The translations under genes and the position numbers were made by a program. A stretch of 64,000 nt of DNA from Plut-88900 sp965116945 (GTDB lineage Bacteria; Chloroflexota; Dehalococcoidia; Plut-88900), in the NCBI GenBank assembly GCA_965116945.1, contig OZ220734.1, positions 1,736,001 to 1,800,000 of the forward strand, in the 5' to 3' direction. This document shows, piece after piece, positions 15,537-24,358 of the stretch. Each line of letters opens with the position of its first letter. Within the stretch, counting starts at the first letter, position 1. The notes under the pieces are model-generated. The model made no database searches and was not told where the DNA came from. It saw only the letters and a list, made by a program, of their open reading frames with translations.

Positions 15537-17720
15537 ATGACTAAAGAAAAACTCCTTACCAGCCTGGAGAAATACCTGCCGCAGGACCGGGTCGGGTTTG
15601 TGGGAGAAGCATACGATTTTGCCGCCCTTAGCCACGAGGGCCAGGTGAGAAGGTCCGGCGAGCCGTACATCTATCACCCACTGTCGACAGCGCTCCACCT
15701 GGCCGACCTCAAGCTCGACGCAAATTGCATAGCCGCAGCCTTGCTCCACGATGTCCTGGAGGACTGTGACGTCTCGCCGGAGGAGTTGGATGACAAGTTC
15801 GGCCCCGAGGTTACCCGGTTGGTGGACGGGGTTTCCAAGCTGACCAGGCTTGAATTGCAAGCGATCCGTAGGGAAAACGGCCACGGGATTGATGCCTCGG
15901 CAACACAAGCCGAGAACCTCCGCAAAATGCTTGTGGCTATGGCTCAGGATATCCGGGTCGTACTGATTAAACTGGCCGACCGTCTGCACAACATGGCCAC
16001 GTTGAGAGCCCTGCCCAGGCAAAGGCAACTGAACATTGCACGCGAGACGCTGGATATTTATGCTCCCTTGGCTCATAGACTCGGTATGGCTGACCTGAAG
16101 TGGAAATTGGAAGACCTTGCTTTCCGGGTCCTGCAACCCGACCGGTACCGCGAAATCTCTAGACTCTTAACCCAAAAAAGAGAGAAGCGGGAACGCTACG
16201 TAGCGCAAGTAACCCGCTTACTGAAATCGGCGCTGGACGATGCAGGGATTGAAGCTGACGTTACAGGGCGACCTAAGCACATATATAGCATTCACCGTAA
16301 GATGTCTAGGTACGCGGCACAGGGCAAGGAGTTTGACCAGATCCATGATCTATTCGCACTGAGGGTACTCGTGGACAGGGTTGTGGACTGTTATGCCACC
16401 CTGGGTATCTCCCACAGTATCTGGCACCCAATCCCCGGCCAGTTTGATGACTATATAGCCAACCCTCGCGAAAACAGCTATCAGTCTCTCCATACCAGCG
16501 TGATTGCCCAAGATGGGGTCCCGATGGAGATTCAGATCCGGACCCACGAGATGCACCAGGTCTCCGAGTTCGGTATCGCGGCTCATTGGCGATACAAGGA
16601 AGGAGCCAAGGGGACCAGCCATTTCGAGGACAGGATGACGTGGGTAAGGCAATTGCTGGAGTGGCAGAGAGACGTGTCAGGGGCGGAGGAATTCCTGGAA
16701 TCCGTGAAGACAGACCTGCTCCCAAACCAGGTATTTGTCTACACACCCAAGGGCGAGGTAAAAGAATTGCCGGCCGGAGCTACCCCAATTGACTTTGCGT
16801 ATAGGATTCACACGGATATAGGGCACAAGTGCAGCGGTGCGAAGGTGAACGGAAAACTTACTTCGCTGGACTACCAGCTGGAGAATGGCGACACGGTCCA
16901 GATAATGACCAGCAACAAGGTGCAGGGCCCGAGGCTCGACTGGCTAAACCCGGATCTCGGATACGTGCAGACAGCCGGGGCTCGGCAGGCCATTCGCCTG
17001 TGGTTCAGAAAACAGGAGAGGGTGGAGAATATTCAACGTGGGCAGGAGCTGATCGAAAAGGAACGTAGACGATTGGCCCTGGGGTACACGGTGGATGAGA
17101 TCGCAGACAAACTCAGCTTCACAAACAGGGATGACCTCTATACGGCGGTTGGGTCCGGTGCGATCAGCATTCACCAGATCACCACCAGATTGTCCGGGAC
17201 CGAGAAGCCAACCCCTGAATCAGGCGCTGGTGCCCAGGCCCAGCCTGGCTTCGATACTGGAGTTACTGTGCTTGGGGTGGAGGACGTTCTTACTCGGCTA
17301 GCCAAGTGCTGCCAGCCCCTGCCAGGCAACGAAATCATGGGATTCATCACCCGGGCCCAGGGTGTGAGCGTTCACCGTAAGTCGTGCCACAACATCACCA
17401 ACGTGACGGAGCCCGAGAGACTGATTGAAGTAGGCTGGGGTTCGACTGCAAGGATGTATCCTGTTAGAATCGAAATAGAAGGCAAAGACAGGGTGGGGTT
17501 GTTGAGAGACATAACCACCGTAGTCTCTGCAGAAAAAGTGAACATATCGGGAGTAATAACGGAGACACACGAAGACGGTACGGTAACGGAACATCTGAGT
17601 CTGACCACCAACGGCATCAGGCAGTTGAGCAGGATTTTCAACAGGCTGGAGAAAGTGCCTGGTGTTCTTAGGGTCAGGAGAAGCGACCAGCGAGCTCACG
17701 CCGCCGTCACCGGCAGTTAG
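15537..17720 (+). CDS. relA/spoT (rel): Bifunctional (p)ppGpp synthetase/hydrolase
   Basis: A 727-residue long RSH protein that makes and degrades the stringent-response alarmone. The hydrolase domain is intact: HPLSTALHLAD, LLHDVLED (HD at 71-72, with the following ED) and KLADRLHNMATL. The synthetase domain (about 230-360) includes ENSYQSLHTSV and EIQIRTHEMHQVSEFGIAAHWRYKEG. A TGS domain (about 395-455), a helical and zinc-finger region with CCQPLPG and H-K-S-C, and a C-terminal ACT domain (about 650-720) complete it. The domain set indicates a bifunctional Rel and not a small alarmone synthetase. It is followed 27 nt later by rpsT. Confidence 0.97.
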   Translation: MTKEKLLTSLEKYLPQDRVGFVGEAYDFAALSHEGQVRRSGEPYIYHPLSTALHLADLKLDANCIAAALLHDVLEDCDVSPEELDDKFGPEVTRLVDGVSKLTRLELQAIRRENGHGIDASATQAENLRKMLVAMAQDIRVVLIKLADRLHNMATLRALPRQRQLNIARETLDIYAPLAHRLGMADLKWKLEDLAFRVLQPDRYREISRLLTQKREKRERYVAQVTRLLKSALDDAGIEADVTGRPKHIYSIHRKMSRYAAQGKEFDQIHDLFALRVLVDRVVDCYATLGISHSIWHPIPGQFDDYIANPRENSYQSLHTSVIAQDGVPMEIQIRTHEMHQVSEFGIAAHWRYKEGAKGTSHFEDRMTWVRQLLEWQRDVSGAEEFLESVKTDLLPNQVFVYTPKGEVKELPAGATPIDFAYRIHTDIGHKCSGAKVNGKLTSLDYQLENGDTVQIMTSNKVQGPRLDWLNPDLGYVQTAGARQAIRLWFRKQERVENIQRGQELIEKERRRLALGYTVDEIADKLSFTNRDDLYTAVGSGAISIHQITTRLSGTEKPTPESGAGAQAQPGFDTGVTVLGVEDVLTRLAKCCQPLPGNEIMGFITRAQGVSVHRKSCHNITNVTEPERLIEVGWGSTARMYPVRIEIEGKDRVGLLRDITTVVSAEKVNISGVITETHEDGTVTEHLSLTTNGIRQLSRIFNRLEKVPGVLRVRRSDQRAHAAVTGS

Positions 17721-17747
17721 TCCGGGTCCCGGGAGGAAAATAGGAAG

Positions 17748-18077
17748 TTGGCCAACACAAAATCAGCAGAGAAATCGGCGAGGGTGTCGGCTCGGAAAGC
17801 CGCAATCAACCGTAGGGTGATAAGCCCTCTCAGAACTCAAGTTAAGACCGCCAAGGCGTCTACGGAGAGTGGAGATGTGGCAGCTGCGCAGAAGTCCACT
17901 CGGACGGCGGTGTCTTTACTGGACAGGGCCGGGTCCAGAGGTTACATCCACAAGAACAAGGCATCCAGGCTGGCATCGAGACTCACGCGCTCTCTCAACA
18001 GGATGATGAGCGACCCAACACCGGCCTCAAAGTCGAGAGCCGGGTCTCAGAGGCGGGGAAGTCCGAAGAAGAAATAG
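17748..18077 (+). CDS. rpsT: 30S ribosomal protein S20
   Basis: A 109-residue basic protein beginning MANTKSAEKSARVSARKAAINRR, the classical S20 N-terminus that binds 16S rRNA. The conserved KASRLASRLTRSLN helix is at about 73-90. Compared with a typical 85-90 residues it has a C-terminal tail rich in Ser, Arg and Lys. The start codon must be TTG at 17748 because S20 homologues start at this M-A-N; GGGAGG lies 11 nt upstream. The gene follows relA/spoT closely and ends at a strong terminator. Confidence 0.93.
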   Translation: MANTKSAEKSARVSARKAAINRRVISPLRTQVKTAKASTESGDVAAAQKSTRTAVSLLDRAGSRGYIHKNKASRLASRLTRSLNRMMSDPTPASKSRAGSQRRGSPKKK

Positions 18078-18115
18078 GACCGCCTTAACACTGAAGATTA
18101 AGACCTGTCGGATTG

Positions 18116-18155
18116 ACCGGGCTGTCAGCTTTGCTGACAGCCCGGTTATTCTTTT
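18116..18155 (+). terminator. Strong intrinsic terminator after rpsT
   Basis: A 14-bp perfect stem (18116-18129 with 18133-18146), a TTT loop, then the T-rich run TATTCTTTT. It ends the relA/spoT-rpsT unit. Confidence 0.9.
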
Positions 18156-18229
18156 GGAATGAATTGCAGCGGCGGGTTTAGCGAGGCCACTCCCGGGTCT
18201 TTAGTTCCGGATTTCCGTAGACGTAGGGA

Positions 18230-19345
18230 TTATGCTTTGGAGAAGCGTGAGGGGAGGAGCCCGGGGTGGTCGATGTCGGACCGACCGTCGGTAATAAGGT
18301 CAGCGACTACCTTGCCCATGCCGGGGCCGAGCAAAATGCCCTTGCGGCCTCCACCAATGCAGAGGTAAGCGCCTTCCCAGCCCGGGACCTGACCTATGAT
18401 GGGAATGAGGTCAGAGGCCATGGGGCGGAGGCAGGCAGTCTGCAGGGCGACACGAGCATCGGCCAGCGATGGGATCATCTTAACTGCGTCTGACATGACG
18501 CTGTTCATGGCCTCGACGTTCGTGGAAACGTCGAAGCCGGCTTCTTCCTCTGTGGTCCCGCACCAGGTGAGACCGTCGGCCTTGGTGCCGCAGTAGCTGT
18601 CATGGTAACCAAACCAGCACCGCAAGGGCTCTCCGGACATCTCCAGTCGGACTATCTGCCCCTTGAGGGGCCAAATGGGTATGGGGAAGTCGAGCCAGTC
18701 AGCGGCCTCGGTGCTCCAGGGCCCCATTGCAACCACTACAGTGTCACAGGGAATTTCGTCGCCGCTCTCGGTTAGAACGGATTTAGGGCGGTTGCCGGCG
18801 CGCTTGATTCCTACAACATTGCCGTGCCGAAGGATAGCACCCAATTTCTCGGCGGCCTGCATAACGGCTACTGAGAGTCGGTAGGCTTCAACTGCAGCTG
18901 ACTCCTCGATGTACCTGAACCTGATGGCCTCTGGATTAACACGCGGCTCAATTTCCTGGACCTGGGAGAGGTCAAGGATGCGGGAGTCGATACCGAGCTC
19001 AGTCTGCCATGCCACTTCCTCATCAAGCTCTCGGGCCTCCTCATCGGTGAAGGCGATCTTCACGTTTGCGCCCTTGCGGTAATGGGTGTCGACACCTGTA
19101 GCCTCTAGTAAGTCATCATACAAATCTCTATGCAGGAAATACCCGGCCTTGGCCAAGGGAAATACGGGGCCAGGGATTCCTGAGCCACTGTGAAAGCTCA
19201 GCCCGCCAAAGGCATATCCAGAGGCATGACTGCCAATCGCCTCACGCTCAACCACGGTGGCCTTGACGCCCTTCTTTCCCAGGTAATAGGCGGTAAGACA
19301 CCCGGCAATTCCCCCACCTAATATGACGACTTCAGATGAATTCAT
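18230..19345 (-). CDS. FAD-dependent oxidoreductase (DAO family)
   Basis: A 371-residue flavoprotein of the D-amino-acid-oxidase/glycine-oxidase fold. The N-terminal Rossmann motif is VVILGGGIAGCLTAYYLGKKG (about 6-26), the second FAD contact is ATVVEREAIGSHASGYAFGG, and the C-terminal FAD-binding strand is AYLCIGGGRKGILLGPGMGKVVADLI. Such enzymes oxidise amino or imino acids or sarcosine-like compounds; the substrate here is unknown. AGGAG stands 7 nt before the ATG. It follows a small cysteine-containing protein gene by 24 nt and may form an operon with it. Confidence 0.9.
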   Translation of the reverse strand: MNSSEVVILGGGIAGCLTAYYLGKKGVKATVVEREAIGSHASGYAFGGLSFHSGSGIPGPVFPLAKAGYFLHRDLYDDLLEATGVDTHYRKGANVKIAFTDEEARELDEEVAWQTELGIDSRILDLSQVQEIEPRVNPEAIRFRYIEESAAVEAYRLSVAVMQAAEKLGAILRHGNVVGIKRAGNRPKSVLTESGDEIPCDTVVVAMGPWSTEAADWLDFPIPIWPLKGQIVRLEMSGEPLRCWFGYHDSYCGTKADGLTWCGTTEEEAGFDVSTNVEAMNSVMSDAVKMIPSLADARVALQTACLRPMASDLIPIIGQVPGWEGAYLCIGGGRKGILLGPGMGKVVADLITDGRSDIDHPGLLPSRFSKA

Positions 19346-19369
19346 GAATTTCTCCTGGTTGTGACACGC

Positions 19370-19675
19370 CTATCCCATAGACATGCGAGAATGGGCTTCG
19401 CACGGGAAGCGCCTGAATTGGGCAGCCTGATTATCTAGGGCCTTGGCGAGATGGGGGGCCATTTCCAGGATGCGCTCTTCGGAGGCATCCTCCGGCGTAT
19501 CAACGGAAAGCATGGCAGTGACGCCGCAGTGACAGGTGATTTTGAACATGAGGGCTCGGGCGGTTGACCTGGCCAGGCCAACGGGTACCCTGCCCCTAAA
19601 TTGAGCTATGCCGGAGTCCTCTACGGAGCCCAGTATCAGAAGCTGCAACTGTTCCTTGTCCATAGTCGCAGGCAT
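19370..19675 (-). CDS. Small protein of unknown function with a CHCG motif
   Basis: A 101-residue protein upstream of, and 24 nt from, the FAD oxidoreductase gene on the same strand. A central hydrophobic strand pair surrounds the motif FKITCHCGVTAML. The C-terminus has another cysteine (RFPCEAHSRM). There is no signal peptide or membrane segment. No Shine-Dalgarno is visible; ATG 19675 or ATG 19663 could start it. It could be a small accessory partner of the flavoprotein, but nothing in the sequence proves that. Confidence 0.5.
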   Translation of the reverse strand: MPATMDKEQLQLLILGSVEDSGIAQFRGRVPVGLARSTARALMFKITCHCGVTAMLSVDTPEDASEERILEMAPHLAKALDNQAAQFRRFPCEAHSRMSMG

Positions 19676-19709
19676 GTTAGCAGGGTCTTGGAGGAGGTGA
19701 AAGGGGTGG

Positions 19710-19739
19710 TTACTTGTCGTGGTGCTATACTTCTATACT
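19710..19739 (+). promoter_or_regulatory. Candidate promoter for tatA-tatC
   Basis: Two tandem TATACT hexamers (19726-19731 and 19734-19739) precede tatA by 40-50 nt. The second has TTACTT 18 nt upstream. The -35 match is poor, so the call is tentative. Confidence 0.35.
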
Positions 19740-19779
19740 GGGTCAATTAACATGGGCACCTTACTTTCAAGAGTGAGAT

Positions 19780-20070
19780 TTGAACCCGCTTAACGTAGGA
19801 ATCCTGGAAATCCTGGTCATCCTGGTCCTAGCCCTGGTGCTGTTCGGGCCATCCAAGTTGATATCAATAGTTTCTTCATTGCGAGGCGCTCTCCAGGAAT
19901 TTCAGCGAGCCGCGCAGGGCATGGCTTCTTCGGCTGCAGAAGAAGTCCGGGCGGAGTCTGAGTCAACAGTGGATTCTCCGGTCGACTTCCGGGCCGAGGG
20001 AGAACAGGAAGACTCAATACCCCCTCCCCGCTCTGCCGAACCCCATAAACGCTCGGGGCCCGTGGAGTAA
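19780..20070 (+). CDS. tatA: Sec-independent translocase protein TatA/TatB-type
   Basis: A 96-residue membrane protein. One N-terminal transmembrane helix (about 8-22, ILEILVILVLALVLFGPSKL) ends in the FGPSKL hinge, followed by an amphipathic helix and an acidic, unstructured tail. This is the TatA/TatB architecture; only one such gene is seen, so it may serve both roles. The start is TTG at 19780: no ATG or GTG lies between it and the membrane helix, and a GAGTGAG purine run precedes it. Its stop codon shares a base with the tatC ATG (TAATG). Confidence 0.87.
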   Translation: MNPLNVGILEILVILVLALVLFGPSKLISIVSSLRGALQEFQRAAQGMASSAAEEVRAESESTVDSPVDFRAEGEQEDSIPPPRSAEPHKRSGPVE

Positions 20071-20819
20071 TGAGCGCTCCACAGAAGATATCTGTCCTGG
20101 GGCACCTGCGAGAACTCAGAAACCGGTTCATAAAGTCGCTTCTCGCCCTGGTCGTGGGAACCGGGATAGCTGCAGTCTTTACCTTCCGCGTGCTGGAGTT
20201 CCTCAAGCGTCCCGCCGGCGACACCCCGCTGGTCTACATCGACCCCACGGAGTTCATCACCACCTACTTCAAGGTGGCCCTGCTCGGCGGCCTAGTTCTC
20301 GCAATGCCAGTCATCCTCTACCAGATGATCATGTTCGCCGCCCCGGGCCTTACCCCCAGGGAGAAGCGATACCTGTTCGTGTCCCTTCCCGGCATAGTTC
20401 TGTCCTTCGTTGCAGGACTGGTTTTCGCCTGGTTTATCCTATTGCCGCCCGCAGTGAACTTCCTGTTCAACTTCGGAGGAGACGTAGCGGAACCCCAGAT
20501 AAGAATTGGCCGATACATAAACCTGATACTTGCATTGTCCTTGTGGGTCGGGCTTTCGTTCCAGACACCGCTGGTGATGACACTGCTGGCCAGGCTCGGG
20601 GTAGTGAAACCTTCCAGCTTCGCAAAACGGAGAAAGGTGGCAGTTCTGGGGGCCTTCATAGCCGCAGCAATTTTCACCCCGACCTTTGACCCCGTAAACC
20701 AGACCCTGCTTGCGAGCCCCATAATCGTGCTCTATGAAATTGGCATCTGGCTAGCCAAACTGGCAAACCGTCGGAGGATGAAGGCGGCGGAACGCAGGAT
20801 GCTGGAGTTGGAGCAATAG
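20070..20819 (+). CDS. tatC: Sec-independent protein translocase TatC
   Basis: A 249-residue integral membrane protein with six hydrophobic segments. It carries the conserved N-terminal LGHLRELRNRFIKSL and the first periplasmic loop DPTEFITTYFKVALLGGLVLAMP; it forms the twin-arginine signal-peptide receptor. It ends in a basic-acidic cytoplasmic tail. The one-base overlap with tatA implies coupled translation. The two lipoproteins in this window carry Sec-type signals, so the Tat substrates lie elsewhere. Confidence 0.95.
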   Translation: MSAPQKISVLGHLRELRNRFIKSLLALVVGTGIAAVFTFRVLEFLKRPAGDTPLVYIDPTEFITTYFKVALLGGLVLAMPVILYQMIMFAAPGLTPREKRYLFVSLPGIVLSFVAGLVFAWFILLPPAVNFLFNFGGDVAEPQIRIGRYINLILALSLWVGLSFQTPLVMTLLARLGVVKPSSFAKRRKVAVLGAFIAAAIFTPTFDPVNQTLLASPIIVLYEIGIWLAKLANRRRMKAAERRMLELEQ

Positions 20820-20966
20820 CCAAGCAGCCATACCCGACCCACACTGCATTGCCTGGGCTCCCTATACGGCAGTCCACGCGCTGGTAATTCACTCCGGGCC
20901 CAGCCCAGACTTCCCCATCCGATCCCTTTGAATGCGTCTGGTAGTGTGCTAGATAGGGTTAGGCAA

Positions 20967-20972
20967 TATAAT
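20967..20972 (+). promoter_or_regulatory. Candidate -10 box for the amidohydrolase pair
   Basis: TATAAT lies about 68 nt before the first amidohydrolase start. A recognisable -35 is missing. A small inverted repeat (TTACC-CAC-GGTAA) follows in the leader. Confidence 0.35.
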
Positions 20973-21040
20973 CAGGTTACCCACGGTAAGGGTGTGGACC
21001 CCTTTTCAGATTGGTAGCTTGGCTACGGAGGAGAAGAACG

Positions 21041-22150
21041 ATGGCCGCCATCAAAGCGATATCTGCGGACTCACACGTGCAGGAAGCGCCAGAACTGTTC
21101 GAGACCCGCGTTCCGGAAGAATTCAGATCTAGGCTTCCTCACACAGAGGAAGGCGAAGACGGTGGGGTATACCGAGTGGTGGAGGGGAGAAAGAAGAGGC
21201 GTTTCGACATTGCGGCGGAAAACATCAACGAGGAGGACCTGGAAAGGGAGTTCCGGCAGGACCCATCGGGTGGGAGGGATATTCCCTACCGGCTGAAAGA
21301 CCAGGACAGGGATGGAGTGATAGCAGAGGTGCTTTATCCTAACTCGCTGCTTGCGCTATACGCATCGCCGGACCCGAAATATCAAATGGGGGTCGCGAAA
21401 GCCTATAACGACTGGGCGATAGAGCTTTTTGGTGGACATCCGGACAGGTTTGCACCTGCAGGCCTTGTCCCGGTTCTTGATGTAGAGGCTGCTGTCGAGG
21501 AGGTCAAGCGTGTGTCTAATCTGGGATACAAACTGATAAGCGCACCAATCCACTTGAAGCAACAACCGTACAGTCTGCCGGAATATGAGCCGTTGTGGGA
21601 CGTGCTGGAGGAAACAGGCTTGCCGATCAGCCTCCACTTCATCTCGGGAAGCGAGGACCACCTGCCCGAGGACGCGGGCGAAGAGCAATATGGTGGCTTT
21701 CTGACATACATGGTCACCGCCATGGCCGAAGGCATAGTCCCTGCCACCGTGTTCGTAAGCTCCGGTGTTTTTGCCCGGCACCCGAATCTACACACGGTCA
21801 TCGTGGAGTGCGGAGCGGGGTGGCTTCCGTGGGTGCTCTACACCATGGACGATCAGTACGAACGAAAGCACATGTGGATTGAGCCCAAGCTGGACATGAA
21901 GCCCAGCGAATACTTCAAGCGGCAGGGCCACACAACATTCAGCGACGACCTGGCTGCTCTCAGAATGCTCGACTTCATCGGACCCGAGGCCCTGCTTTGG
22001 GGAAGTGACTATCCGCACGACGAAGGCACTTTCCCTCACTCCCAGGAGGTGATTGACAGGACATTCGCGAACGTCTCGGAAGAGGACAAGAGGAAGATAG
22101 TGTACGGGAATGCGGCATCTCTGTACGGGATTGGGGGAAATGGGGCGTAA
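21041..22150 (+). CDS. Amidohydrolase family protein (amidohydrolase_2), copy 1
   Basis: A 369-residue TIM-barrel metal hydrolase/decarboxylase. Candidate metal ligands are in ISADSHVQE (H-x-x-E type), the histidine of LPISLHF, and the aspartate of LLWGSDYPHDEG near the C-terminus; VIVECGAGWLPW is also typical. Members include aminocarboxymuconate-semialdehyde decarboxylase-like and o-pyrocatechuate decarboxylase-like enzymes, so ring-cleavage or decarboxylation chemistry is plausible. The frame opens earlier, but GGAGGAG lies 7 nt before the ATG at 21041. The next gene is a close paralogue 33 nt downstream. Confidence 0.88.
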   Translation: MAAIKAISADSHVQEAPELFETRVPEEFRSRLPHTEEGEDGGVYRVVEGRKKRRFDIAAENINEEDLEREFRQDPSGGRDIPYRLKDQDRDGVIAEVLYPNSLLALYASPDPKYQMGVAKAYNDWAIELFGGHPDRFAPAGLVPVLDVEAAVEEVKRVSNLGYKLISAPIHLKQQPYSLPEYEPLWDVLEETGLPISLHFISGSEDHLPEDAGEEQYGGFLTYMVTAMAEGIVPATVFVSSGVFARHPNLHTVIVECGAGWLPWVLYTMDDQYERKHMWIEPKLDMKPSEYFKRQGHTTFSDDLAALRMLDFIGPEALLWGSDYPHDEGTFPHSQEVIDRTFANVSEEDKRKIVYGNAASLYGIGGNGA

Positions 22151-22183
22151 TTTCAGGCGGCGCAAAAAGGGAGGAGTAAGGTA

Positions 22184-23293
22184 ATGGCAGGATTGAAGGC
22201 TATATCAGCGGATTCGCACGTCCAGGAATCCCCGGAACTGTTCGAAACTCGGGTCCCGGAGGAGTTCCGTGCGAGGCTTCCCCGGATCGTCGAGGAGGAA
22301 GACGGCGCACAGTATTTCATTGCCGAGGGCAGAAACAAACGACGCTTCGACCTCGCAGAGGCCAATATCGGCGACGACGACTTGAACCGAGAGTTCAGAC
22401 AGGACCCTTCAGGAGGGACGGACATCCCGTACCGGTTGAAGGACCAGGACAGGGACGGGATTGCCGCCGAGGTGCTGTACCCGAATTCACTGCTGACCCT
22501 GTTCGCATCCCGGGACCCCAAATTCCAGATAGGCGTTGCCCGAGCCTATAACGACTGGGCCGTAGACCTGTTCGGCGGACACTCCGACAGGCTTGCTCCA
22601 GCGGCAATCGTCCCGGTCATCGACGTGGATGCAGCGGTGGACGAGGTGAGGCGTTGTGCGGGGCTAGGGTATAAGCTCATAAGTGCACCGATCCACCTGA
22701 AATACCAACCCTACAGCCTGCCCATTTACGAGCCTCTATGGAACGCGCTGGAGGACACCGGGCTTCCAATCAGCCTGCATTTCGTGACTGGCAGTGAGGA
22801 CCACTCGCCGGAGGGGATGGGGGAGGAGAAGGAGGGTGGATTCCTGACCTACATGGTCACTGCAATGGCCGAAGGTATAGTCCCGGCTACGGTGTTCGTT
22901 AGCTCGGGGGTGCTGGCCCGGCACCCGAGCCTGCACACGGTTATCGTGGAGTGCGGGGCGGGGTGGCTTCCCTGGGTGCTCTACACCATGGACGACCAGT
23001 ACGAGCGAAAGCATATGTGGATCGAACCCAAATTGGACATGAAGCCCAGCGAGTACTTCAAGCGGCAAGGCCACGCGACCTTCAGTGATGACCTGGCAGC
23101 CCTGAGAATGTTGGACTTCATCGGGGCGGAAGCCCTGCTGTGGGGCAGCGACTACCCCCACGACGAAGGTACGTTCCCACACTCCCAGGAAGTCATTGAG
23201 AGGACATTTGCAGAGTTGTCGGAGGAGGACAAGAGGAAGATAGTGTACGGGAATGCGGCGTCGCTGTACGGGTTCGGGGGGAATGGGGAATAG
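22184..23293 (+). CDS. Amidohydrolase family protein (amidohydrolase_2), copy 2
   Basis: A 369-residue tandem paralogue of the preceding gene with the same length, same H-x-x-E motif (SADSHVQE) and same WGSDYPHDEG aspartate. The two proteins are very similar throughout and almost identical over the last ~150 residues, while the first half differs at many positions. Many codons in the identical stretch differ at third positions, arguing for selection on the protein and not for a very recent copy. GGGAGGAG precedes the ATG. The LLM gene follows 3 nt later, so the three form one operon. Confidence 0.88.
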   Translation: MAGLKAISADSHVQESPELFETRVPEEFRARLPRIVEEEDGAQYFIAEGRNKRRFDLAEANIGDDDLNREFRQDPSGGTDIPYRLKDQDRDGIAAEVLYPNSLLTLFASRDPKFQIGVARAYNDWAVDLFGGHSDRLAPAAIVPVIDVDAAVDEVRRCAGLGYKLISAPIHLKYQPYSLPIYEPLWNALEDTGLPISLHFVTGSEDHSPEGMGEEKEGGFLTYMVTAMAEGIVPATVFVSSGVLARHPSLHTVIVECGAGWLPWVLYTMDDQYERKHMWIEPKLDMKPSEYFKRQGHATFSDDLAALRMLDFIGAEALLWGSDYPHDEGTFPHSQEVIERTFAELSEEDKRKIVYGNAASLYGFGGNGE

Positions 23294-23296
23294 CAC

Positions 23297-24358
23297 ATGA
23301 ACTTCGGAGCTTTCCTGCTGATGCCATCGCCCTCCGTGCGTCCCCACGCGGAGATTTACGCCCGAGGCCTGGAGGTCGCCCAGGCCGCCGAGGACCTTGG
23401 CTACGACGGAGTTTGGCTCGCCGAGCACCACTTCTCCAACTACGGATACCTCTCCCAACCCCTCATCATGGCGACGCATCTGGCGGCCAAGACCAGTCGC
23501 ATACGCATCGGAACGGCGGTTGTGGTGCTACCTCTGCACAACCCGCTAATGGTGGCGGAACAGGCGTCGACAATTGATCTACTGAGCGAGGGTCGTTTCG
23601 ACCTGGGTCTCGGGCGGGGGTACCAGCAGTACGAATTTCAGAGACTTGGGCTCGACTTGAAGGACAGTCGCGGGAGATGGGAAGAAGCAATAGAGATAGT
23701 AACCCGTGCGTTTACTGAAGATTCCTTCAGCTTCCAGGGCCAGTACTACGATTTCCCCGAAACCAACGTGCTTCCAAAACCCTACCAGGACCCTCACCCT
23801 CCCATATGGGTGGTAGGCCAGAGCCCCGAGTCGATCAACGCTGCCGTGCGTCGGGGCTTCCACGTGGTAACGGGTGGTGCAGCCTTTCCGATTGGCAGGA
23901 TAGAGGAACGGAGAGAGCAATTCGACGCGGCTGTGGCCCGACACGGCAAAGCCGGTCAGTTGCAATTCGGGATACAACAGAAGATTTATGTAACGGAGTC
24001 TGAGGAAGAGGCATTGAAGATGGCGGAGCATGGATTGTGGAACATGCGCGTTTCCTTGAGCATGAGGCTCGGTCGGGAGCAGGTGGATAGAGGCAGAGTG
24101 ACAGACGTTCCAATCGAGGACGAACCATCGATCCAGGAACTGGTGGACAAGCATTTCTTGTTCGGCACGCCGGAAACCGTGGCCAACAAACTGCTTCGGC
24201 TCAAAGGGCAGCTACATCTGGACCATCTGAACTGCGATTTCTGGTTGGGAAGCATGCCCCAGGATAAGGTCTTGCGCTCGATGGAGCTGTTTGCAAAGCA
24301 TGTGATGCCTCGAGTGCAGGAGGCGGAGCCCTCACGTGCGCCTACTCCTGCTGGATGA
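23297..24358 (+). CDS. LLM class flavin-dependent oxidoreductase
   Basis: A 353-residue luciferase-like monooxygenase. Family marks are VWLAEHHFSNYG (39-50) and FDLGLGRGYQQYEF (101-114), then PHPPIWVVGQSPESINAAVRRGFHVV. It starts 3 nt after the second amidohydrolase and is almost certainly cotranscribed with the pair, which suggests sequential oxidation and hydrolysis/decarboxylation of one substrate. It would need reduced FMN or F420 from elsewhere; no reductase is in this operon. Its TGA overlaps the ATG of a 49-codon gene (ATGA). Confidence 0.92.
   Translation: MNFGAFLLMPSPSVRPHAEIYARGLEVAQAAEDLGYDGVWLAEHHFSNYGYLSQPLIMATHLAAKTSRIRIGTAVVVLPLHNPLMVAEQASTIDLLSEGRFDLGLGRGYQQYEFQRLGLDLKDSRGRWEEAIEIVTRAFTEDSFSFQGQYYDFPETNVLPKPYQDPHPPIWVVGQSPESINAAVRRGFHVVTGGAAFPIGRIEERREQFDAAVARHGKAGQLQFGIQQKIYVTESEEEALKMAEHGLWNMRVSLSMRLGREQVDRGRVTDVPIEDEPSIQELVDKHFLFGTPETVANKLLRLKGQLHLDHLNCDFWLGSMPQDKVLRSMELFAKHVMPRVQEAEPSRAPTPAG

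Noticed and set aside
15468..16136. 222-codon minus-strand frame within relA/spoT
   Set aside because: Antisense to the HD hydrolase domain of an unambiguous gene.
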